Below are positions 38,360 through 49,639 of a stretch of DNA of 64,000 bases, one piece after another. Below the pieces are notes generated by a model that saw only the letters and a program-made list of their open reading frames with translations, searched no databases and was not told the origin of the DNA. The number at the start of each line of letters is the position of its first letter. Within the stretch, counting starts at the first letter, position 1. Made by a program: the position numbers and the translations under genes. Where the stretch lies: NCBI RefSeq assembly GCF_036324505.1, contig NC_086371.1:2623501-2687500 (forward strand), in the 5' to 3' direction. Source of the stretch: Eleginops maclovinus (taxonomy: Eukaryota; Chordata; Actinopteri; Perciformes; Eleginopidae).

Positions 38360-39170
38360 CGGGAAGTGGGCAGGGCTTAATTTTGACCAGAAGTGACGTT
38401 AGCGCTTCGTGCTACATTTTTCTAGAAAAAACAATATTGCTAGGGAATGAGTTCACACATGTTTGAATGATCTTAATTTAAAACCCTTTTTATTCATCAA
38501 TTAATCAACAAAAAAAAGAAGCAGAGAAGAAGATTTAAGTCATCCCTCTTTGTCTTTTTTAGACTGCATGATTAAAATGTGTCGTGGTTAAGGTTTTTAT
38601 TTACGACATACTGTTGATAAATCCCCCAAAACTATATTATGACCCTCAGAAAAAAAGTACACATACATTTATATTCCTCTATGGCTTATCGACCTTCACA
38701 GAGAAGGTAGAAAGGTGCAGGAGTGAGTCCCAAAACCCGGGAATGAGTCAGCTTTTTACAACTTCTGATTCCTTCTTCTCGAAGTTAGCGTTTCTGTTTT
38801 GTATTGTTTTTGTTTAGATGTAAAAAAATAAGGCTTGTTTGTAACACACGCTGAAAAGATCTCCAGGTTTCGTTCTACAATATAAAACATGTCAGTAAAT
38901 ACCCCACTGGTGAATTTAAAAGCCGCGGTCGCTCACGAGAGTCTAAATGAGACGACTAAACGTCATCACGCCAAACATTAGCCACCTTTAGCTTAGCGCT
39001 GGTGACGTGAAGTCATGCGTCCGTGAGTTGCTTCTTTCATAAATCACAAGGTGCTGTTTATGTGTGGAGATTATCCTGCTGAAGTATGATGAACATGTTT
39101 GCACTATTTCTGAGTCCAATGGAAAAAGCTGTAGCGATGCCCACTTCCATTCGGCTAAAAAAAAGACTCC
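38360..39170 (+). mobile_element. Dispersed element with a single 72-bp unit
   Basis: Order of blocks: GGCAGGGCTTAATTTTGACC; AAAGGTGCAGGAGTGAGTCC with GGGAATGAGTCAGC; AATAAGGCTTG and ACACGCTGAAAAGATCTCC; CAATATAAAACATGTCAG; CCCCACTGGTGAATTT; GACGACTAAACGTCATCACG; one 72-bp-type unit; then TGTGGAGATTATCCTGCTGA and GAGTCCAATGGAAAAAGC. It unites the left-flank features seen at 5.4, 26.3, 29.4 (inverted) and 36.2 kb with the shared right flank. It therefore serves as the reference copy for the family. No coding capacity and no terminal repeats identified. Confidence 0.65.
38966..39037 (+). repeat. Single 72-bp unit (monomeric state)
   Basis: AACATTAGCCACCTTTAGCT, TAGCGCTGGTGACGTGAAG and TCATGCGTCCGTGAGTTGCT correspond to one array unit. 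It lies directly between the left and right flanks found around the multi-unit arrays. Confidence 0.85.
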
Positions 39171-39750
39171 ACTTCAGCCAAAAATAAGTATCCACATTTT
39201 CCGTTCACTTTTGATAAAACCTAGGCAGCCATTAGTTTAAACTCAGAGAACAAGGAAGAAATCACCAACCATTACAAAGTACGATCTGGCTACCCTGAGT
39301 CCACCCAAATCTCTTGAGGACCTAATTATAGAGAATAAAGCAACGTGTTGTCCATCATGAAACATAATCACCTTTATAAGAATGCAATGTTTTCTGCTTG
39401 ATTGGTGGTTTAGCACAATTACTGATCACATACTCGCCTGATGTATTATTGATATGAAATGAGGTGGGAGGGTGAAGCAAGGGCCGAGGAAGAAGCGGGA
39501 AAACACTTGAATGCACCATGGCATTTTTCAGAAGCTCGTGCTCTCTTATTGTAGTTCTAAAATGGCTTTGGATGGTTCGGATTAGACTACAAACATTGTG
39601 TGTTCCTGCAGAGAGCATATACTCAGAGATGTTTTGGTTGCAAAGATTTATTCATCGTTTTGCAATTCAATATGCGTCCCAAAAGTCAGCCCCGTTTTAA
39701 TTTGACACTCAAACAATGGGCTTCGTTTGGGTTCTTTGTCAGGTTGGTTT
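39171..39750. other. Unassigned non-coding DNA
   Basis: No gene or recognised repeat. Confidence 0.4.
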
Positions 39751-39754
39751 GATT

Positions 39755-40250
39755 TAATCTGCTGGGAGCTCCAGAAGGGCGGAGTCTCTGCGGATCGCCT
39801 CATCCCTCCGACACATCCCTCAATCAATTAGAAATGTGTCCTGTTCCAAAGCCGGGCTGCGTCAGCCCATGAAACCATGAAATACTGTATATTGGCTTAC
39901 ACTATATATTGAGCGAACCCTGCTCCCATCATCAACATGACTGGCACTTTATTGCAGCATGAAATTAAAAGGATCTTGTTTTATGGCGGGGGGAACATCA
40001 CTCTCCGGTTGGTGCCGTGGCGTGCCGGGTGATGTCAGAGCGGCCGCCGTTATAAACAGGCTGGGATAATGCAGGAATCAGCGATCCGAGCACTGAGAAA
40101 TTAGCTTGTCTCTCTCCTTCACTGTTATTGATCACCTGACTTCCTTATACATTTCCACATAATAGGCAGCACTGACTTAATTAGTCAAAAGAGAAGCTGG
40201 GTAATTACATGTCACTTTAACAATGTGTTTTATTGCATACAAGCTCTGGT
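39755..40250. other. Possible conserved non-coding element
   Basis: Repeat-free block with AATCAATTAGAAATGTGTCC, TGAAATTAAAAGGATCTTG, a CpG patch (GGTGCCGTGGCGTGCCGGGT) and TTAATTAGTCAAAAG. Mixed AT-rich homeodomain-like cores and CpG patches are typical of vertebrate enhancers. Conservation is untested. Confidence 0.25.
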
Positions 40251-42600
40251 GGTACCATGCGGATCTAATGGTGGATTGAATGCAGAGTGGAATAGGGAGG
40301 GAGGGATAGAGAGGGAAAGACGGAGGATGTTTGAAGAAGGGGAGGATGGAGAACATGGCGTGTTGTTTTTGCTGTAAAACATACACTGTAATATCTCACA
40401 TGGTACATTAAGAACATGCATTCCCATTTATTCTCTTTGTTTATATTCTCCAACTGATTCCAGTCATCTCTCTTGGGATCTTTTAATCAACGCAGAGCAG
40501 CTGGACACACACATGATGTTGCCCAACATTTAAAACCCAACATTTGAAGCCTGCAGGACTTGTATTGTGGAAATGCAGGATGCAGTGTTGCAGAGCGTCA
40601 TGCCTGGTGGGGGGAAAAGGTCAAGTGGAATACCTGACATAAATCCTGCTCCATTTATTAAATGAGTATGGTGGAATTGGATGTTGACAAACTGCAAAAT
40701 AATGGAGAAAATACAAAGATGTCATTCACCCTGGATATTAGAAATAAAAGTACATCTCTTTATGAGCATTAACAGAGGCCTCTTCTTCACTATTACCTAA
40801 TCTAATGTAATTATTACTGAATGCAGGAGTTGTTAATAGTTTGAATGCTGCTGAAACGTCACTAAGATGTCTATTGTTCTGCAAATACTTCATCCAGTGA
40901 AGCTATTACTTTAACAATGTAAACTGGACGAAGAAAAAGGCCCTTTTTTAGGCCTATTTTCCATTTATTCAGAGAATCCTCAGCAAGTGTTATCCTTGTT
41001 TCTTAACCTGCACGTCTTAGCTTCGACTGAATGGCATACATATATTTTTAAAAGCATCTTAGGCTTTACTGTCGTGAAAATGTCTCTAAAATATTGCATC
41101 TATAAGAACTGCATTTGATGGAATGGTGCAAGAAAGCCAAATAAAACCAGAATCAATTGAGAGTGTAATAAACGGATGAAAATATGCCTAAATATTTAAT
41201 ATTGTACTAAACTGAGGTTTTAAAGCACCGATAAATTAAACTGTATGTATACACAGTTTAATAAATAAAACAATCAGTACATTTATTCTTATTAAAAGTC
41301 AAATATATCTGTTGAAAACACAATTTCTCAAATGAATTTTTGTGAAAAATATAGATTTATGTCAACGAAATCCACTTTAATAAAGACGTTCGTCGCAAAT
41401 TCATGCACATTGTTTGGGGAAAACGTAAAAAGAATTGGTCATTAATGTTCAGGATGTGTATTCTAATCAATCATTTGGGGGGTGGGGGGGTTGGGTAGGG
41501 AAAATAAGTTAAAGCCATAGGTTCAGGTTATATAAAAACAAAATCCTTACTTTTAAAAATAGGTCAATTTGACGCAAACACCACAGAAGCGTTAACAAAT
41601 GAAACAGAAAACTGGAGAAGAAACAGGGGTTAGATTCTCCTCTGTGCCGCCGCCCCGCCCTCCTCCTCTTTGACAGGAGTTGATTTGATTGCCCTTGATT
41701 TTTTTTTTTTTGTTAAATCTGTATTTCTGGGGCAAGACCAGGAGGAATTAGGTTTAAAAAGGACTCACTCCATATTCAAAATCTCATTCCTGCATCACTT
41801 CCTTCACAGGCCGCGGGCCACAGACTTGAAGCAGGTTTCAGAGTCGTGTCCGCTCAGTCCTCACCATCTCCGCAGCTTCTCTCCTTTTTTTTTTGTTGAG
41901 GAGACGCTCCATTTATTCGAAGGATCAGCTGTCAGTCCTGTCTGTCAGGAAGTTTTTAAATGAGCTCGTCGACCTGGACGGCGTTTTGGAGACGGATTAG
42001 ACTCCATATTTTAACTGCAGTCGCAGTGGAGGGTAAAAGCCACCAAAATGTCTTCTTTTTTCTTTATGCTGATATCTTGAATTGATTCAGTTTACATACA
42101 TTAACATACATTAAGGCGGCCTAAAGTGCCAGTGTTAGTGAAGTGAGGGTCGTTTAAGGAAACAAAAAGTTAGCCGAGCTCACTTTGGTTTTACTTCCAA
42201 ATTGAAAAAGTTGTGAATCCTCTGAGTTTAATTTATTTTCCTTTACTGGCGTTTCAACTTGTCGATGGTTGCTGTCATGTAAGTGTCATTTTTTATCCAA
42301 CAATTGGGTGTCAGTCATGCTTGAACAAAAGCTTTATACCCTTTCCTATACTCAAAATGTAAATGCCTGGCATTTTGAATTCACTTAATTATAGACGTTT
42401 CTTTATTTCTTTTGTAACGCAGCGTGGCTGTAAAGCAAAAAGAGGTGCAGACGTGTAATTACACATCTGAGAGCACAGGTACTGTGGTCTGTCGACAGTA
42501 AAGACACTTTTAGAGAAGTAAAACTAAGACATTTAATAAAGGGAAACTTGTTGGTCAAACCAGGACAGGACAATATCTAACATTATATTACACAATCCTG
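40250..42600. other. Unassigned DNA with one G-rich tract
   Basis: 41477-41499 has two long G-runs followed by GGG tracts (GGGTAGGG), a potential G-quadruplex. The 40.26-40.35-kb stretch is purine-rich. The remainder, including the 97-codon frame at 41670-41963, shows nothing recognisable. Confidence 0.4.
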
Positions 42601-42604
42601 TAAC

Positions 42605-43185
42605 GGCTCACTCAGGACCACAATGCACACACCAGAAACAGGTACAACATATCTTTTAATCCAAAGATTAAAACACAAAAGGTTCACTTGGAGGATCAGA
42701 ACTGATAAAGAAGGCTTAAAATGTGAAACAAAAACACAAGGAGACAAACAAAGAACACTAAGTCAGGAATATGGTCACGAGCGATGGCTGGCAGACTTGG
42801 TATGACGAGACAACACCAACTGGGACAGGACGAGGGGAGGCGGAGACTTTAGCTACATCCCATGTCCCTTCACTTGCATCTACACATCCCTCACTTGCGA
42901 CTTGTCCTTGTCTCTTAGTCACTCCCACCAGGGATGCACGGAGAGACGCACGGAAACCACGTGAAGCGAGAGGAAGCAAGGAAATGAGTCTCAAGAGCAA
43001 TGGGATGTCCTTTGCATATACACAAGGTAAGGGCGCACAGGTGAAGACAATCAGGGCGGGGACGCACAGGAGAGGTTTCTACAAAATAAAACAGGAAGTC
43101 ACAAGACAAGGCAGAGGGCAAAGGCTTGAACCAAATAAGTCCAATGAAGAGAAAAGGTTCGATGGACTCCAGACTTAAAGTTATA
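42605..43185. repeat. Probable dispersed retroelement-like repeat
   Basis: The wording AACACAAGGAGACAAACAAA, ACGAGACAACACCAACTGGG, GGTGAAGACAATCAGGGCGG and GGACGCACAGGAGAGG is of a kind found in many teleost LTR-element-like interspersed repeats. This is from memory, and no LTR boundary, primer site or coding motif is visible. The 135-codon frame at 42771-43178 lies within it and is not credible as a gene. Confidence 0.4.
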
Positions 43186-43609
43186 TAACTAATAATGCAA
43201 TACTAGTAAACCGAAGATGCTGTTCCCATAGGAGCAGACTATTTTGGTACGTTCATGGCATCTTGTGTCTCTGTAATCATCGAGTTATTGATGTTTTGTC
43301 TTGCACAAGTAAAAACATCTTTGTCTGCATTACATAATAAGGAGAAATGTTCTTCGCAGCCTTAATCACCACACAGTAATAATGCAATTATCTTGTCTGT
43401 TATTTATGGATGTTTGATGTTTGTTTTGCACAAATAAGAATATCAGAGATATCTTTGTATGCACGCAGAACTACATCAGCTTAATCAACAAACAATCACA
43501 AGAGATGTTTTTTACTCTGTGTAATATTCCAGATCATTTAATTTGGGAATAAACCTACGAGAGTTTCATTCTGTCGTTGGTCAGGGTTATAGTGTTCACA
43601 AAAACGTAT
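43186..43609. other. Unassigned non-coding DNA
   Basis: AT-rich. ATTATT-type sequence. Nothing recognised. Confidence 0.35.
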
Positions 43610-44425
43610 CACAGAGGGGTGCAGGAATGAGTCCTGAACGTCTGAGTCCTGTCCCCTCGTCTGGAAGTCAATGTTTGTTTGTTTTTTTGACGTCTTTGTG
43701 GTTAAGGTTCATTTGAGTTTATTTGTAAAGCGCATTTTAAGACACAAAGGCAATAACATGTAGTAATAATTAAAAACAAATCAAAAGAAGTACTTTTAAT
43801 AAAATATCTCATGAAAGGAATAAAAGAACGGATGCAGCAAAAAGTGCGTAAGTGCGATGATAAGGCACAGCTATAGGATCTCAGACGTCAGATGGTTAAA
43901 GATGAAAGATTCAACTTTATTGTCATTGCACAGAGTACAAGTACTAGGACAACGAAATGCGGTCTCTGCATTTGACCCATCCTAGTGTTAGGAGCAGTGG
44001 GCTGCCATTATGTACGGCGCCCGGGGAGCAGTGTAGGTAACCAGTGTCTTGCTCAGGGACACCACGGTGGCATTTGGTCTTTCGGGGACTTGAACTGGTG
44101 ACCTTCCAGTTCCAAGGCCAAGCCCCTATGGACTTTGCCACCACCGCCCCTACTTTGCCACCTCCGCCCCTTAGACACCTGACATAAGGTTTGTAGTTAA
44201 CAAAAGGTTACAACACTTTCCTGTTTTGTCCCACAACACAATGAGGTAGCTTGTATAGCTCAGCGTTAGCATTTAACTTCTGCCGATTCCATTTATGCTT
44301 CAAAAATAATGTGGAGATTATTCTGCTGAACCAAAGGCCACTGCAATATACCGAAATCCAATGGGAAAATCCCATTACCTTTAATCAAGGGAGTCCTTCG
44401 GGCTCGGGCCTACAGAAATACATCA
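43610..44425 (+). mobile_element. Dispersed element copy without the unit, interrupted by an insertion
   Basis: The left part is GAGGGGTGCAGGAATGAGTC and CTTTGTGGTTAAGG (to about 43706). The element resumes near 44183 with TAAGGTTTGTAGTTAAC and ends with ATGTGGAGATTATTCTGCTG, CTGCAATATACCGAAATCC and GGGAAAATCCCATTACC. Between lie a TTTGAGTTTATTTGTAAAGC block and a SINE. AAGG flanks both sides of the interruption. No 72-bp unit is recognisable. Confidence 0.55.
43898..44150 (-). mobile_element. tRNA-derived SINE, minus strand
   Basis: The minus strand carries a B-box-like AGTTCAAGTCC (44087-44097) and an upstream tRNA-like AGGGGCTTGGCCTTGGAAC. The body follows with GAGCAAGACACTGGTTACC, CCCCGGGCGCCGTACATAAT and ACTAGGATGGGTCAAATGCA. 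The tail is CAATGACAATAAAGTTGAAT, similar to LINE 3' tails. It is related to the 27.9-kb SINE through the body. Confidence 0.8.
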
Positions 44426-45355
44426 TCACTTCACACGCTATGGGATTTACTGCATGGATTTTCATGAAACTTGGTGAAAAGATGTAACATTGGCAAAGGA
44501 AGAGCGGATCCCATGCACGCATTATTTTTCACTTATGGAAAAAGTGGCCTTCACGGAGGTCGGTGCTCTCTGAGAGCCCGTATAGTCATCATCATGTTTT
44601 TCGGTACATCAAATGCTCTGCAGCCTTCACGCTGTGTGGGAGCAACAAGATTCAGGTATCCTTGGACTTTATAAAAGAGGGATGCAACAGCTCAATTCAA
44701 CGAATCAGCCTTCAAAGAAGATCTGTAGAAAGAAACAAGGTAAAGATTACAAATACTCAGACGTTTTTATAAATGCAACCAGCAGTATTCTGTTTCATCT
44801 TTTTCCTTTACATACTTCACCTATTCCTTCCTCTTAGTTGCACCATTATTTCACGGATGTACTCTTTTTAATGCCTTATCATAAACTACAACAGACGTAC
44901 TCCCATCGTACATTTGACAATAACGCTTTTGAATTTTGAATTAAATCATTCCACCACAACTCTAGGACCTCCTAGGTAGCGATTATGCTTAGAACAAACA
45001 TAGAGATGCATACTTCACATTGTCTGCGGGTCGTACTATCGTTGGTTTATCTCCTTAACGGATTACCGCCACAAATATTCACGTGGAATTTACCCAGAAT
45101 GTCAAATCCTGGATCGTTTATCAGAGTCTATTCCAGAATTGGTCAGAATGTGTGTGGTCGGTATTCCATCGCCATCCAATTACATCCCTGATCTCCTCTT
45201 TCATCCGGAGCTTGTCCCTCCTTCGTCGCAGTGTTTGTGGTCTTCGCCTCCGAAACTCGACCCCGCGTCTGAGCGCCCCTCCGCCCCTCTCGTTACATCC
45301 ATTAGTGAGTCCCGTGGGAGGGATCACAGCCTCTGCTCCGGACAGGTAATGAGAG
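44426..45355. other. Unassigned non-coding DNA
   Basis: Several overlapping short frames, none with a recognised domain. Confidence 0.35.
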
Positions 45356-45369
45356 TTGCAGAGAAGTGG

Positions 45370-46000
45370 GTGGGGGGGTGGAGCTCACCTGTCGGCAGGT
45401 GGACGGCGGGGCGGAGGACATCCAAACCTCCCTTATCTGATCTGTTGTCTCCTAATGAGACATTGAGATGTCTGCGTGCCGTTGAAGTCTTTGTGTCCAC
45501 CGAGGCTAATTACATCGCCGTCGTTTGGTGCGGGACAAGGTCAAAAAGAAAAAGTGAAATAAAGGTTTTTGATGGATAACGTTTTTTCAAACCGGGAAAG
45601 GAAATATGTTTTATCCTCAAGAGAGAAAGACAATAAGCAGAGGAGACACAATAACTACAGTAAAATACAACACGTATAACCTTGTATGAAATGCGTATAC
45701 ACACTATTAATAATACTTGTGGAGGAATATGAGATAAAAGCAGTAAAAGATCAGAAGCAAATTGTAATATTGGTCAAACGGTGGTACTACACCTTCTGTG
45801 TCAGCAACTTATCAGAAATGAGGGGGGCGGAGTTCACCTGTCAGCAGGTGGACGGCGGGGCGGAGGACATCCAAACCTCCCTTATCTAATCTGTTGTCTC
45901 CTAATGAGACATCGAGATGTCTCAACCGTTGAAGTCTTTGTGTCCACAGAGGCTAATTACATCGCCATCGTTTAGTCCGGGACAAGGCCCGGCTTCAAGG
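45370..46000 (+). repeat. Local direct duplication of a 175-bp segment, 449 bp apart
   Basis: CACCTGTCGGCAGGTGGACG ... GTTTGGTGCGGGACAAGG (45387-45541) is repeated as CACCTGTCAGCAGGTGGACG ... GTTTAGTCCGGGACAAGG (45836-45987). Both contain GGAGGACATCCAAACCTCCC, TTGTCTCCTAATGAGACAT and GAGGCTAATTACATCGCC. The similarity is well above that of the surrounding sequence. A G-run sits just upstream of copy 1 and another (46016-46030) just downstream of copy 2. Confidence 0.9.
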
Positions 46001-46845
46001 GGGAAAGTGATCTGGCGGGGGGGGGGGGGAGTGTGTCTTACCTGTGAATCCCCCTGAAGACAGAGCCTCCTTGTTCGGGTGCTCAGGTGGGAAGCGGGAC
46101 GAGGGAGGGGAGTAGGGGGTCGTTTGATCCGGCACATTCCTCCCCTCTCAGGCAGCTTCTCAGGAGGATTAAAGAAGGACGTCTTGCGGGGTTTAAAGCG
46201 ACGGCACATCGTCCGGTGGATTGGACGGAGAGGCGATGGACAATAGCGTCTCTCAGGACTTATTCCTCTCTTACCTTTCGAGGGAGACGAAAGACCTTTA
46301 GAGAGAGACGTGCTAAGTTCAGAGTCTCGACATTCACGAGAATATTTAGGATTCTTTTTTCGAGCTAGCTTACTTTACACCTGTTTAAACCAGTGGTACG
46401 CTTACTCAAGTACTGGACCCCCACTGCACTTTGTTTCCTACATCTTTAGTTATTTTACAAAATGAAGTTTATAAAAGGAAGTTTGGTCATAAATTAAACC
46501 AGCCCAAAGTGTATCGCTCTACTTTGAATGTACACCATGCTGTCCCCCATCTAGGGTAACACGGTACATTTCCCCTTTGTGGGACAAGTTAAGAACTTTA
46601 CCTGAATTTGAAGACACTTTATCAATTAGCTGAATATAATTAATTAGCATATCCTTACATTCAATATATTTTTGACAATTTTATCATTTTTCAGTTTATT
46701 TTGTGTAACTTTTATCTTAGTTTTTTTTGACATTGGGAACTGTTGCAGAAGTTATTAAACACTACCTTTCATTGCAGGGCTTTTACTTGTACCGCAACAT
46801 CTTTACAGTCTGTACTTTCAAAACATTTAGCAAACATTAACCCGA
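46001..46845. other. Unassigned non-coding DNA
   Basis: Includes a 13-15-base G-run at about 46016-46030. No gene is recognised. The 93-codon frame at 46087-46368 has no domain. Confidence 0.4.
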
Positions 46846-46849
46846 TCTG

Positions 46850-46990
46850 ACCAGACTTCTTTCTGCGGGTCGATACAACAGCTATTATCCCTTGCTCCTC
46901 CACAGCAACGGTCTGTTCTCCTTAGCAACAGTCTGTTAACTAAAAACAATTTGACCAATCAGAATTGAGTATTTAACTAAGCTTTGTAAT
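46850..46990 (+). repeat. Short dispersed repeat (also at 54.1 and 61.75 kb)
   Basis: GACCAGACTTCTTTCTGCGG, AGCAACGGTCTGTT and TTTGACCAATCAGAATTGAG recur as GACCGGACTTCTTTCTGCGG at 54.11 kb and as AGCAACGGTCTGGTAGCGG with ACTGACCAATCAGAATCGAG at 61.77-61.83 kb. The family is not identified. Confidence 0.65.
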
Positions 46991-47039
46991 TAAACAACTG
47001 GGACCTACTTTTCTTACAGCCTGCTCCTCTCTTCAAAGC

Positions 47040-47998
47040 CTTTATCCTGTTTCAGTGTGATGGATTTCGGTCCTTTCTTGAACGTCTCAGTCTCAGGGAA
47101 TCCTGTGGAGAGAGTCAGCAGCTTCAGGTTCCTCGGGGTAAACATCAGTGAGGACCTGACATGGACACATCACACCAGGGTCATATCCAAGACGGCTCGA
47201 CAGCGGCTCTTCTTCCTCCGCAGGCTGCGGAAGTTCAACATGGACTCCAGGATACTCTGCAACTTCTACAGGTGCACCATCGAGAGTATCCTGACTGGCT
47301 GCATCACCGCCTGGTATGGCAGTTGCACCGCCCTCAACCGTAAGACTCTACAGAGGGTGGTGAAAACTGCTCAGCACATCACCAGGACGGAGCTGCCATC
47401 CATGGAGGACCTCTACACCCAGCGGTGTAGGAAGAAGGCCGGTAGGATATTAAAGGACCCCCATCACCCCAGCAACAATCTGTTCTGTCTGCTGCCGTCT
47501 GGCAGACGGTACCGCAGCATCCGGACCAAGACCACCAGACTCAGAGACAGTTTTATACCACAGGCTATAAGACTGCTGAACTCCTGACCTGTGTGAATGT
47601 CTACTCACATCTGTTTATAGTACACACATACAGATATATATATATTATACACATCTGCCTTACATATCTGTTTATAGTACACATATCTATATATTGTACA
47701 TATCTGCCATATACATCTGCTATACATAATATATGCATCTGCCCATACCTCCTCATTCAACAGTGTAAAGTGTTTAAATACTTTCAATGTATTCCACATA
47801 TGTATATATTTCACATCCTCAAATCTTTATTGTTGTTACTGTAAATATTCTTCTCTCTTTTTGCACTATTTTATTTATGTTATTTGCACCATGTATGTTG
47901 AGTTGTTGGAGGAGCACGCGACATAAGATTTTCATTGCCAACATATACGCTGTATCTGCTGTGCATATGACCAATAAAACCTTGAAACCTTGAAACCA
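47040..47998 (+). mobile_element. LINE 3' fragment (L2/CR1-like clade), 5'-truncated
   Basis: The 3' part of a non-LTR retrotransposon: the C-terminal end of the reverse-transcriptase ORF, then a 3' UTR. It closes with AAGATTTTCATTGCCAACAT, GACCAATAAAACC and a two-copy TTGAAACC terminus (47983-47998). CR1/L2-type LINEs end in such short 3' repeats rather than poly(A). Truncation at the 5' end is usual for target-primed reverse transcription. The exact 5' junction is not defined. Confidence 0.85.
47057..47587 (+). pseudogene. LINE reverse transcriptase ORF2 C-terminal fragment (176 codons open)
   Basis: The product would be the tail of the ORF2 endonuclease-reverse transcriptase, beyond the catalytic fingers and palm. 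Visible family words are FRFLGVNISEDLTWTHH (residues about 23-39), RQRLFFLRRLRKFNM, ESILTGCITAWYGSC, RVVKTAQHITRTELPSM and LLPSGRRYRSIRTKTTRLRD, ending IRLLNS-stop. The endonuclease domain and the RT catalytic F/YADD box are absent, so it has no activity. The frame is still fully open, which suggests a young insertion. The first Met is internal to the family protein and is not a real start. Confidence 0.92.
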
Positions 47999-48350
47999 TT
48001 TTATTCCTCCTCACCAACAGTCGACTAATGATGGCAAACTGCCAATGTGATCTAAAAAAAGACTCTGATCAGCTGCCAAATCTAATAATTGAAGAAGGAC
48101 AGAAATGTTGAGACGGGAAGCGCTCGGAGCTGACGTCAGCTGGCCGCCCTCCGCCCTGCTGAAGTGTCTTTGAGCAAGGCACTGTGACCTCTTATCGCCC
48201 TCGGGGGTCAACAGGCTGCAAACATGGTACTGTGCTGATGTTATTGTTTGTTTTAATGGTAGTTTGTGCCTGCAAGCTCAGCTGTCAATCAAACACAAGC
48301 TGTGCTTAGAGGCCTGGATGCTAAATAAAACAAAACCCTTTGACATGATT
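47999..48350. other. Unassigned non-coding DNA
   Basis: Nothing recognised. Confidence 0.35.
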
Positions 48351-48359
48351 TGAGAAAGA

Positions 48360-49215
48360 AATGGCATCTGTGATTTCATTTGGACTGCAATACTGGTGCA
48401 GTGATTTGGTTGTTTTTTTGGCAATGCTATTTTTCTGTTGGATTATTGCAAAAAAAGTAGCATAAAGCTAATAAACGTTTATGATACTTACCTGTCTTTT
48501 TCCACAGGATCATCACAGCTTAGTAACACCACTTCATGTCACCACCGCTAAGCTAAAGGAGGCTAATGTTGGGCTATAAAGGAACTACAGCACGGTCACA
48601 TGACTTCACGTCACCACCGCTAAGCTAAAGGAGGCTAATGTTGGGCTATAAAGGAACTACAGCACGGTCACATGACTTCACGTCACCACCGCTAAGATAA
48701 AGGTGGCTAATGTTGGGCTATAAAGGAACTACAGCACGGTCACATGACTTCACGTCACCACCGCTAAGCTAAAGGCGGCTAATGTTGGGCTATAAAGGAA
48801 CTACAGCACGGTCACATGACTTCACGTCACCACCACTAAGCTAAAGGCGGCTAATGTTGGGCTGTAAAGGAACTACAGCACGGTCACATGACTTCACGAC
48901 ACCACCGCTAAGCTAAAGGAGGCTAATGTTGGGCTATAAAGGAACTACAGCACGGTCACATGAGTTCACGTCACCACCGCTAAGCTAAAGGCGGCTAATG
49001 TTGGGCTATAAAGGAACTACAGCACGGTCACATGACTTCACGTCACCACCGCTAAGCTAAAGGCAGCTAATGTTGGGCTATGAAGGAACTACAGCACGGT
49101 CACATGACTTCACGTCACCACCGCTAAGCTAAAGGAGGCTAATGTTGGGCTATAAAGGAACTACAGCACGGTCACATGACCTCACGTCCCCACCGCTAAG
49201 CTAAATAAGTAACTT
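48360..49215 (-). mobile_element. Dispersed element carrying the fourth array, minus strand
   Basis: The flank at 48400-48460, read on the minus strand (TTTTGCAATAATCCAACAGA, AAAATAGCATTGCC), matches the right flank TCTGCAATA..CC...AAAA..CATTG found at 6.2 and 2.66 kb, though diverged. At the other end, sequence after 49205 does not match the known left flank, so the element is truncated there. Confidence 0.5.
48536..49205 (-). repeat. 72-bp tandem array D, about 9.3 units, inverted
   Basis: GGAACTACAGCACGG starts at 48581 and every 72 bp to 49157 (48653, 48725, 48797, 48869, 48941, 49013, 49085). No length change is seen, and variants are substitutions only. It is the longest of the arrays, in the same orientation as array C and inverted relative to A and B. 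Confidence 0.95.
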
Positions 49216-49559
49216 GAGTTAAGCTTGTTAGTGAATTGGTATTCAAAAGATAAATTGAATGATTTCATTAGATGCCATTTTCCATTTATGATTCATTCAG
49301 TTCAAAATGGAAATAATTCCACCTCCTTCTCTCTCTAGTCTGTGCACATTAATTAAAGCCAGATGAATTGAGTTTCCACTTTAAATCATACTTTCTAATG
49401 GAGAGCTTGAAATAAATTAAAAGATGACTTCCATGGCAGGTCGTACAAACACGAGCTGCAAAAAGCCACAAGTTGCTATCGTCACGAGTTTCAGGAACTC
49501 TGAAAGAACAGTGTTGTGATCTCTTCAATGTACGTGCTTTTAAACCCTATGTATATGCA

Positions 49560-49561
<2 letters not shown>
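49206..49561. other. Unassigned non-coding DNA
   Basis: Nothing recognised. AT-rich. Confidence 0.35.

Positions 49562-49635
<74 letters not shown>
49562..49635. repeat. (CA)n microsatellite, about 37 repeats
   Basis: A pure CA run. Confidence 0.97.
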
Positions 49636-49636
<1 letters not shown>

Positions 49637-49639
49637 CTA

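Noticed and set aside
46087..46368. A 93-codon Arg-rich frame after the duplicated segment
   Set aside because: No domain and no support beyond an open frame. Arg richness follows from local AGA/CGA-rich composition.
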